Positions 7,713-13,251 of a DNA stretch of 13,251 nt are shown here, in pieces. The notes beneath the pieces were generated by a model. It saw only the letters and a program-made list of their open reading frames with translations. It was not told the DNA's origin and made no database searches. The number at the start of each line of letters is the position of its first letter. Within the stretch, counting starts at the first letter, position 1. The translations under genes and the position numbers were made by a program. Source of the stretch: DATBHM01 sp036557505. Lineage in GTDB: Bacteria > Actinomycetota > UBA4738 > JACQTL01. The DNA lies in NCBI GenBank assembly GCA_036557505.1, contig DATBHM010000334.1, positions 1 through 13,251 of the forward strand, in the 5' to 3' direction.

Positions 7713-8702
7713 CTACCGAACTCCCTCTTGGGTGTATTTGATGACCTGCGACGCGTTGTCCTTGGTGACGAACTGCGGACCCGTCAGCGTCACGCCGTCC
7801 GCGCTCCCCAGGGGCAGCGCGCCGGTCTTCAGGTACTGGGTCATGTACACGATCGCCAGGTAGCCCTGCAGGTACTGGGCCTGGTCGATGGCGAACAGCA
7901 TCTTGCCCTGGTCGATCGCGTTCAGGACGTCCGTCGACAGGTCGAACGTCGCGAGCTTCACGTCGGTGGCGTTCGCCTGCTGGAGCGCCTGCAGCGCCGG
8001 CGTGGCGGCCGACGGCCCGAGCGTCAGGACCCCGTTGATCGACGAGTCCGAGCTGAGCTTGTTGGCGACCGTCTGCGTGATGCCCGTCGGGTTGTTCAGG
8101 TCGACGGGCACGACGTCGGCGTGGAAGCCCAGGCCCTCGTCGAAACCCTTGCAGCGCAGGTCGAGCGCCGCGTTGCCGACCTCCTGGTTGACGCAGATGG
8201 CCTTGGTGACGCCGGCGTCCTTCATCTTCTCGCCGGCCAGCTGCCCCGCCACCTCCTCGGTCTGGCCGATGTGCGCCAGCACGCCGAGGTCCTTGAACGT
8301 GTCGCTCCCCGAGTTGATGGAGATGACCGGGATCCCGGCCTGTACGGCCTTCTTGATCGACGGCCCGAGCGCGTCGGCATCCGGGATGCTCACGATCAGC
8401 CCGTCCGGCTTGGACGCCACCGCGGCGTCGATCAGGTGGCTCATCGCGACCATGTCGAACGTGGGCGGCGCGTTGTAGTCGGCCGTGACGCCCATGTCCG
8501 CCGCGCCGGCCTTGATGCCGTTCGCCACCACCGACCAGAACGGGTCCGACGCCTGCCCGTGCGTGACCACTGCGATCCGGAAGCTCGACTGGTTCACGCC
8601 GCTCGACGACGCCCCCGGCGACTGGGTCTTCTTCCCGCCGCTCGAGCACGCCACCACCACGAGCGGCACGAGGATCAGAGCTCCCCACAACCGTCGCTTC
8701 AT
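7713..8702 (-). CDS. Sugar ABC transporter substrate-binding lipoprotein
   Basis: This 329-residue protein would capture the sugar outside the membrane. The signal peptide MKRRLWGALILVPLVVVAC ends in a lipobox (VVAC), giving lipid-anchored C19, and a Ser/Gly-rich linker follows. The mature protein is a periplasmic-binding fold of the LacI/RbsB type. It opens with FRIAVVTHGQASDPFW (about 42-57), then IDAAVASKPDGLIVSIPDA, a hinge segment near GIPVISINSG, and NGVLTLGPSAA and LATFDLSTDVLNAIDQGK in the second lobe. The ATG at 8702 overlaps the iolE stop (ATGA) and is preceded by GGGAGGAGGT, so the start is well supported. Being the first transporter gene, just after iolE, it fits inositol as the ligand (inference). 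Related CUT2 binding proteins take ribose, xylose or rhamnose, so the exact ligand is open. Confidence 0.92.
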   Translation of the reverse strand: MKRRLWGALILVPLVVVACSSGGKKTQSPGASSSGVNQSSFRIAVVTHGQASDPFWSVVANGIKAGAADMGVTADYNAPPTFDMVAMSHLIDAAVASKPDGLIVSIPDADALGPSIKKAVQAGIPVISINSGSDTFKDLGVLAHIGQTEEVAGQLAGEKMKDAGVTKAICVNQEVGNAALDLRCKGFDEGLGFHADVVPVDLNNPTGITQTVANKLSSDSSINGVLTLGPSAATPALQALQQANATDVKLATFDLSTDVLNAIDQGKMLFAIDQAQYLQGYLAIVYMTQYLKTGALPLGSADGVTLTGPQFVTKDNASQVIKYTQEGVR

Positions 8703-9667
8703 CCGACCTCCTCCCGTCCCGCGGACGCCGCACTCTGCGCCGCCCATTGCTCCCCGGCCTGGCCGGCCGGCGTCCCTGCCACCTCGGCCGCCACCCGGCC
8801 GAGGAACTCGAGGCTCGAGGTCGCGGCCGCGACCGGGCCCTCGCCCGCGTCCGGCGCCGCGTCGAGCACGGTGTCCTGTTCCAGCACGAACCACCCCTCG
8901 TACCCGGATTCCTCCAGCGACCGGACGATCCCGCCGGCGTCGAGGTCGCCGGAGCCGAGCGGCCGGTACATCCCCGCCCGCACCCCCTCCGCGTAGGTCA
9001 GCTCGCCGGCCCGGACGCGCTCGGCCAGCGAGACGTCCGCGTCCTTCATGTGCGCGTGCGCGATCCGCCCCCGGGCGTCCTCGGCGATCCGCAGCGGGTC
9101 ACCACCGCCCACCAGGACGTGGCCGGTGTCGAGGCACAGGGGTGCGTCCGACACCTCGAGGAATCGCGCGATGTCCCCGGGCGTCTGGATCGCGGTTCCG
9201 TAGTGCGGGTGGACGGCGACCGCGAGCCCGCGCTCGCCCGTGATGTCCACGACGCGACCGACCGCGTCGGCGAGGACAGCCCATTCGTGTGCGTTCAGCG
9301 TGGCCGCCTCGTCGTAGCCCTCCGCGGCGGCCGCCGCGGCGAGCACGAGGACGTCCGACCCCCCGGCGGCGAGCCGGTCCGCGTACGCCGTGGTGGCCTC
9401 GAGGCGTTCGTCCAGCCCCTCCTGGACGTGGAGGACCACCGGATGGAACCCGCCGACCAGCCGGAGCCCGTACCGGTCGAGGACGTCGCGCAGGGCCGAC
9501 GGGTCGGTCGGGAGCCAGCCGTCCGGGCCGAGCTCGGCGGCTCGCAGGCCGATCGAGGCCATCTCCCCCAGGACGCGCTCCGGGGGGAGCTGTTCGCCCC
9601 AGCCCGGGACCTCGCAGACGCCCCACGAGATGGGGGCCCCGGCCGCGCGGTCGAGGATCCCGCTCAT
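8699..9667 (-). CDS. iolE: Inosose dehydratase (2-keto-myo-inositol dehydratase), TIM-barrel
   Basis: IolE removes water from 2-keto-myo-inositol to give 3D-(3,5/4)-trihydroxycyclohexane-1,2-dione, the IolD substrate. The 322-residue protein is an AP-endonuclease-2-type TIM barrel. It opens with the IolE-like APISWGVCEVPGWGEQL (11-27) and AAELGPDGWLP (43-53). Probable metal and active-site residues are E45, H153/H155 in VHPHYGT, D180 and H183 in LDTGH, H204/H206/K208 in AHAHMKD, and E263 in FVLEQD. IolH and IolI share the fold. The N-terminal motif, and the place next to iolG with no other dehydratase in the locus, favour IolE. The ATG at 9667 overlaps the iolG stop (ATGA) and has GGGGAGGTG upstream. 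The last 40 or so residues are Ala-rich and poorly patterned. Confidence 0.88.
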   Translation of the reverse strand: MSGILDRAAGAPISWGVCEVPGWGEQLPPERVLGEMASIGLRAAELGPDGWLPTDPSALRDVLDRYGLRLVGGFHPVVLHVQEGLDERLEATTAYADRLAAGGSDVLVLAAAAAAEGYDEAATLNAHEWAVLADAVGRVVDITGERGLAVAVHPHYGTAIQTPGDIARFLEVSDAPLCLDTGHVLVGGGDPLRIAEDARGRIAHAHMKDADVSLAERVRAGELTYAEGVRAGMYRPLGSGDLDAGGIVRSLEESGYEGWFVLEQDTVLDAAPDAGEGPVAAATSSLEFLGRVAAEVAGTPAGQAGEQWAAQSAASAGREEVG

Positions 9668-10656
9668 CCCACCTCCCCGAGTTCGACCGGCCGCCGTTCG
9701 GCGCGCGACCGGTCGCAGGCCACCGCGATCCGAAGCGACTCCAGGGCGTCCTGCGCCGTGCAGGGGCTCTCACGACGCCCCGAGGCCACCTCCACGAAGG
9801 CCTCGATCTCCGCACGATATGCGCCCTGGAACCGGTCCTGGAAATCGCGGTAGGGCGTCGCGGCCGTCCGCGGCGCATCGGGCTCCAGCGAACGGAGCGG
9901 CGTGCGCTCGTCCACGCCCACCGCGACGCTGTCCCTCGAGCCGATCAGCTCCATGCGGATGTCGTAGCCGAGCGGGTCGTGGCGGGTCGCGGACAGGATC
10001 CCGAGCGAGCCGCCGGAGAGGCGGAGCGCGGCGACGGCCGTGTCGACGTCCCCGTACGACTCGAACACGGGGAACCCCACCACGGCGCCGTCGGCGTATA
10101 CGCTCGTGACCTCCTGCCCGGTGACGAACCGCAGCGCGTCGAAGTCGTGCACGCCGAAGTCCCTGAAGATCCCTCCGGAGGAGGCGATGTAGCCCTCGGG
10201 CGGGGGAGCGGGGTCGTGGCCGCTCATCCGCACGACGTAGACGGTCCCCACGTCCCCGCGCCGGACCGCCTCGCAGGCGGCGACGTAGCCGGCGTCGAAG
10301 CGGCGCTGGAACCCCATCATGAACGGCACCCCCGCGCGGTCGATGTGGGCGACCACGTCGGCGGTGGACTCCAGGTCCAGGGAGATGGGCTTTTCGCAGA
10401 ACACGGGCAGCGAGGCGTCCGCGGCCGCGTGCACGAGATCGGCGTGGGCGTCGGTCGCGGCGGCCACCACGACGGCGTCGGAGGAGGAGATCAGGGACTC
10501 GACGTCGGCGGCGACGTCGACCCCGAGCTCCCCGCCGACCTGCTCGGCGCGGTCCCGGTCGGCGTCGGCGATGGCGAGCTCCACGCCGGGGACCGACCGG
10601 AGGGTGACCGCGTGGACCATTCCCATCCGGCCGACCCCGATGACGCCGATCCGCAT
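9664..10656 (-). CDS. iolG: Inositol 2-dehydrogenase (Gfo/Idh/MocA family)
   Basis: IolG starts the pathway by oxidising myo-inositol with NAD+ to 2-keto-myo-inositol. The 330-residue protein has the N-terminal Rossmann motif GVIGVGRMG (4-12) with an acidic D31 (IADAD) expected for NAD(H), and the conserved CEKPISL with catalytic K89. The C-terminal domain contains GGIFRDFGVHDFD (161-173), supplying D166 and H170. This is the standard Lys-Asp-His set of inositol dehydrogenases. It is the first gene of the minus-strand unit, facing iolD across a 159-base divergent promoter with two palindromic operators. The ATG at 10656 begins exactly at the Rossmann strand (MRIGVIG); upstream sequence GGGGTGGG is a weak ribosome site. 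The family also includes scyllo-inositol and other sugar dehydrogenases, so stereoisomer preference is not settled. Confidence 0.92.
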   Translation of the reverse strand: MRIGVIGVGRMGMVHAVTLRSVPGVELAIADADRDRAEQVGGELGVDVAADVESLISSSDAVVVAAATDAHADLVHAAADASLPVFCEKPISLDLESTADVVAHIDRAGVPFMMGFQRRFDAGYVAACEAVRRGDVGTVYVVRMSGHDPAPPPEGYIASSGGIFRDFGVHDFDALRFVTGQEVTSVYADGAVVGFPVFESYGDVDTAVAALRLSGGSLGILSATRHDPLGYDIRMELIGSRDSVAVGVDERTPLRSLEPDAPRTAATPYRDFQDRFQGAYRAEIEAFVEVASGRRESPCTAQDALESLRIAVACDRSRAERRPVELGEVG

Positions 10657-10675
10657 CGTCCGTACCCACCCCTGG

Positions 10676-10704
10676 AGTGACGCTCTTTCCGTGGAACGTT
10701 CCAA
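10676..10704 (-). promoter_or_regulatory. Candidate iolG-operon promoter
   Basis: On the minus strand, TTGGAA (10704-10699) is a plausible -35 formed by one half of operator 1. It is followed after 17 bases by GTCACT (10681-10676), a weak -10. Transcription would begin about a dozen bases before the iolG ATG. The -10 match is poor, but the position and the mirror-image layout relative to the iolD promoter support it. Confidence 0.35.
10692..10703. promoter_or_regulatory. Operator 1, palindrome TGGAACGTTCCA
   Basis: This is a perfect 12-base palindrome with a central CG, the hallmark of LacI-family operators. It lies in the iolG/iolD intergenic region nearest iolG and covers the candidate -35 of the minus-strand promoter. 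The same 12 bases recur 37 bases away. The likely ligand is the LacI-family regulator encoded after iolD. Confidence 0.8.
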
Positions 10705-10727
10705 TCCCTCGGCGAGGCCGTCCGGAT

Positions 10728-10741
10728 TTGGAACGTTCCAA
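10728..10741. promoter_or_regulatory. Operator 2, palindrome TTGGAACGTTCCAA
   Basis: This is a perfect 14-base palindrome containing the same 12-base core as operator 1, centred 37 bases from it (about 3.5 helical turns). Its left half, TTGGAA, is the candidate -35 of the iolD promoter, so a bound repressor would block that promoter. The extra outer T/A pair may make it the stronger site. Confidence 0.82.
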
Positions 10742-10757
10742 GGATGCGGCGTACGAT
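10728..10757 (+). promoter_or_regulatory. Candidate iolD promoter
   Basis: TTGGAA (10728-10733), an 18-base spacer, and TACGAT (10752-10757) resemble a housekeeping promoter; the -10 keeps T1, A2 and T6. The -35 lies inside operator 2. Transcription would start near 10764, giving a leader of about 50 bases before the iolD ATG. Confidence 0.55.
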
Positions 10758-10815
10758 ATGGACCACGCTGCTCGCCTGTCAAGTCGGCGGCGGATGCGGA
10801 GCCGGGGAGGGAGCG

Positions 10816-12663
10816 ATGGAGACGACCAGACTGACCGCGGCCCAGGCCATCGTCCGGTTCCTGATCTCGCAGCGAACGGTGGTTGACGACGCAGAGGTGC
10901 CGTTGTTCCCCGGGGTGTTCGCCATCTTCGGCCACGGCAACGTGACGTGTCTGGGCGACGCGCTGGAGGCGGCCGCCGACGCCCTGCCCACCTGGCGGGG
11001 GCAGAACGAGCAGACGATGGCCATGGCGGCGATCGCGTTCGCCAAGGCCATGCGTCGTCGCCAGATCATGGTGGCGACGAGCTCGATCGGCCCGGGGGCG
11101 GCGAACATGGTCACGGCCGCGGGCATCGCCCTCGCCGACCGGCTTCCGGTGCTGCTGCTGTCGGGCGACACGTTCGCCGGCCGGCTGAACGACCCGGTGC
11201 TCCAGCAGGTCGAGCACTTCCACGACCCCACCCTGACGGTGAACGACGCATTCCGGCCGGTCACCCGGTTCTGGGACCGCATCGTGCACCCCGAGCAGGT
11301 GTTGCACTCGCTGCCCCACGCCGTGGCCACGATGCTGGATCCCGGCGACTGCGGGCCGGCGTTCATCGGGCTGCCCCAGGACGTGCAGGCGCAGGCGTTC
11401 GACTGTCCGGTGGCGTTCTTCGAGCCGCGGGTCCACCGCATCCGGCGGCCGGGTCCCGACCCGGGGGAGGTCGCGGCGGCCGCGGTGGCCCTCCGGCGGG
11501 CGCGGCGGCCGCTGATCGTGGCCGGCGGCGGCGTCCACTACTCGCTCGCCGAGGAGGAGCTGGCCCGGTTCGCGGAGCGCCACGGGGTGCCCGTCGTGGA
11601 GACCGTGGCCGGCAAGTCCAGTCTGCCGTGGGACCATCCACGGTTCGCCGGGCCGATCGGCGTGACCGGCAGCTCGTCGGCGAACGCGCTGGCGGCCGAC
11701 GCGGACGTGGTGATGGCGGTGGGCACGCGGCTGCAGGACTTCACGACGGGCTCGTGGAGCGTGTTCCGCAACGATGACCTCGAGCTGATCGCCCTCAACG
11801 CCGCCCGGTTCGACGCCGTCAAGCACCTGGCCCTGCCGGTCGTGGCCGACGCCCTGAGGGGGCTCGAGGAGCTGGGCGCCGCCCTCGACGGGTGGCGGGC
11901 GCCGGCGACCTGGGCGCAGTCGGCCGCCGAGGAGTACGCGTCCTGGAACCGCCGGCTGGACGAGGCGGCGGCACCCCCCACCCGGGGCGGCCCGCCCTCG
12001 TACGCGGCCGTGATCCGGACGGTGAACCGGCTGGCGACCGGCGACGACTACGTCGTGTCGGCGGCGGGGGGGCTCCCGGGCGAGCTCAACAAGCACTGGC
12101 GGGCGTCCGCGGTGGCGAGCTTCGACTGCGAATACGGGTTCAGCTGCATGGGCTACGAGATCGGCGGTGCGTGGGGCGCGGCGATGGCCCGCCGGCCGTC
12201 GACGGTGGTCTCGTTCTGCGGGGACGGCTCGTACCTGATGGCGAACTCCGACGTGTACAGCTCGGTCGTATCCGGACACCCGTTCGTGCTCGTCCTGTGC
12301 GACAACGGCGGCTTCGCGGTCATCGACCGGCTCCAGGTGTCCAAGGGCGCGGCGCACTTCAACAACCTGTTCGACCACGTCCGCGGCAGCGGGGAGATAC
12401 GGGTGGACTTCGCGGCGCATGCGCGGTCGATGGGCGCGGTGGCCGTGGAGGCGGAGACGCTCGCCGAGCTGGAGGAGGCCTTCCGGGGTGCGCGGGGGTC
12501 CGGACGGACCACCGTCATCGTCGTCCGCACCGATCCGAACGCCTGGACCGGGGGCGACGCGTGGTGGGACGTCGGGGTGCCCGAGGTCTCCGAGCGCGAG
12601 GAGGTGGTGGTTGCCAGGGCCCAGCACGAGGCCGAACGCAAGCACCAACGGACCGGGGTGTGA
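10816..12663 (+). CDS. iolD: 3D-(3,5/4)-trihydroxycyclohexane-1,2-dione acylhydrolase (ThDP-dependent)
   Basis: IolD opens the ring of the cyclic dione made by IolE, giving 5-deoxy-glucuronate for IolB. The 615-residue protein has the three-domain thiamine-diphosphate enzyme layout. In the N-terminal domain, PLFPGVFAIFGHGNVTCLGD precedes NEQTM with the cofactor-activating glutamate E65. A middle domain includes PLIVAGGGVHYS (232-243). The C-terminal cofactor domain has GDGS (469-472) and ends its metal-binding motif with DNGGF (496-500). The FGHGNV signature separates IolD from acetolactate synthases. The ATG at 10816 is chosen for the GGGGAGGGA ribosome site just upstream and the family start TTRLTAAQAIVRFL; the frame stays open 24 codons further upstream but those codons run into the promoter. 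The stop overlaps the regulator start (GTGA). Confidence 0.95.
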   Translation: METTRLTAAQAIVRFLISQRTVVDDAEVPLFPGVFAIFGHGNVTCLGDALEAAADALPTWRGQNEQTMAMAAIAFAKAMRRRQIMVATSSIGPGAANMVTAAGIALADRLPVLLLSGDTFAGRLNDPVLQQVEHFHDPTLTVNDAFRPVTRFWDRIVHPEQVLHSLPHAVATMLDPGDCGPAFIGLPQDVQAQAFDCPVAFFEPRVHRIRRPGPDPGEVAAAAVALRRARRPLIVAGGGVHYSLAEEELARFAERHGVPVVETVAGKSSLPWDHPRFAGPIGVTGSSSANALAADADVVMAVGTRLQDFTTGSWSVFRNDDLELIALNAARFDAVKHLALPVVADALRGLEELGAALDGWRAPATWAQSAAEEYASWNRRLDEAAAPPTRGGPPSYAAVIRTVNRLATGDDYVVSAAGGLPGELNKHWRASAVASFDCEYGFSCMGYEIGGAWGAAMARRPSTVVSFCGDGSYLMANSDVYSSVVSGHPFVLVLCDNGGFAVIDRLQVSKGAAHFNNLFDHVRGSGEIRVDFAAHARSMGAVAVEAETLAELEEAFRGARGSGRTTVIVVRTDPNAWTGGDAWWDVGVPEVSEREEVVVARAQHEAERKHQRTGV

Positions 12664-13251
12664 GCACCACCACGGCCGGAGGCAGCGGGAGGCCGGGACG
12701 CCCCGCCCATCCCACGATCGTGGACGTCGCCCGGAAGGCCGGCGTGTCGAAGTCGCTGGTGTCGCTGGCGCTGCGGGGCGACCCGAGGGTCCGCGAGGAG
12801 AAGCGGCGTGCCATCCGGCGCGCCGCCGATCAGATCGGCTACCGCCCGAACGCGGTGGCCCGGTCGCTGGTGAGCCGTCGCACCAACGTGGTCGGCGTGA
12901 TGCTCTCGGACCTCCACAACCAATACTTCGTGGAGGTGGTCGACGGGATCGAATCCGAGGCCCACGCCGCCGAGTACCGCGCCCTGATCAACACGGGCGC
13001 CCGCCAGCCGGACCGGGAGTGGGATGCGCTCGAGACCCTGCTCCAGCTGCGCACCGACGGCGTCATCCTGGCCGGGACCGTGCTCCCCGCCGCCCGGATC
13101 CTCGCCGCGGCCTCCGCCGTCCCGCTGGTGCTCGTGGCCCGGCGCTCGCCCTCCGTCGACTCCGTGGCGAACGACGACCGCCTCGGGGCCCGGCTCGCCG
13201 TCGAGCACCTGGTGGCGTTGGGGCACCGGCGCCTGGCCCACGTGGACGGGG
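12660..13251 (+). CDS. LacI-family transcriptional regulator, N-terminal part (cut by window edge)
   Basis: About 197 codons are visible before the right edge. After a flexible Gly/Arg-rich start (residues 2-17), the LacI helix-turn-helix runs PTIVDVARKAGVSKSLVSLAL (about 18-38). The hinge helix region GYRPNAVARSLVSRRT (60-75) follows, and the sugar-binding core opens with NVVGVMLSDLHNQYFVEVVDGI. The recognition segment reads SKSLVSLAL rather than the commoner SxxTVSRVL. The GTG at 12660 overlaps the iolD stop (GTGA), making the regulator the second gene of the iolD unit. It is very probably the pathway repressor that binds the two TGGAACGTTCCA sites, and it would then control its own synthesis. 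The inducer (inositol or an early intermediate) is not visible from the sequence. Confidence 0.92.
   Translation, partial: MSTTTAGGSGRPGRPAHPTIVDVARKAGVSKSLVSLALRGDPRVREEKRRAIRRAADQIGYRPNAVARSLVSRRTNVVGVMLSDLHNQYFVEVVDGIESEAHAAEYRALINTGARQPDREWDALETLLQLRTDGVILAGTVLPAARILAAASAVPLVLVARRSPSVDSVANDDRLGARLAVEHLVALGHRRLAHVDG

Noticed and set aside
8699..9667. Assignment as xylose isomerase-like IolI or IolH instead of IolE.
   Set aside because: The N-terminal ISWGVCEVPGWGEQL and AELGPDGWLP motifs match the inosose dehydratase branch, and the pathway here needs that step.
9664..12648. A minus-strand frame stays open for 994 codons, joining iolG to an antisense reading of iolD.
   Set aside because: iolG starts naturally at 10656 with the Rossmann strand, and the upstream part crosses the promoter and operators and is Arg/His/Gly-rich antisense. 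Long open antisense frames are expected at this GC content.

Overview
The window is high-GC DNA, with third codon positions almost all G or C. It uses GTG as well as ATG starts, many 4-base start/stop overlaps, a lipoprotein-type sugar-binding protein, and a short ECF sigma factor paired with a single-pass membrane protein. Together these suggest a member of the Actinomycetota, possibly an environmental lineage. No RNA gene, insertion sequence, CRISPR array or phage gene was found.

Region 1 (1-1640) is regulatory. A ROK-family repressor runs off the left edge on the minus strand. After a 177-base gap, an ECF sigma factor and a membrane-anchored partner follow on the plus strand, joined by an ATGA overlap.

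Region 2 (1656-13251) is an almost complete myo-inositol catabolic locus built around a divergent promoter at 10657-10815. The minus strand reads iolG, iolE, sugar-binding lipoprotein, permease, ABC ATPase, iolC, then iolB and iolA. The plus strand reads iolD and then a LacI-family regulator that is cut by the right edge. Inferred flow: an ABC importer brings in inositol. IolG oxidises it to 2-keto-myo-inositol, IolE dehydrates that to the cyclic diketone, and IolD opens the ring to 5-deoxyglucuronate. IolB isomerises this, IolC phosphorylates it, an aldolase (IolJ, not in the window) splits it, and IolA converts malonate semialdehyde to acetyl-CoA and CO2.

Three features stand out. First, two copies of the palindrome TGGAACGTTCCA lie between iolG and iolD, each supplying the candidate -35 half-site of one divergent promoter; the LacI-type regulator at the end of the iolD unit is the obvious ligand. 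Second, a small secreted or membrane-anchored HExxH protein is encoded on the opposite strand between iolC and iolB. This splits the minus-strand pathway operon and leaves 1 base at one junction and 35 at the other. Third, a perfect 13-bp GC hairpin separates the binding-protein gene from the permease gene. Nothing here is clearly a new biochemical pathway; the unusual aspect is the architecture and regulation.
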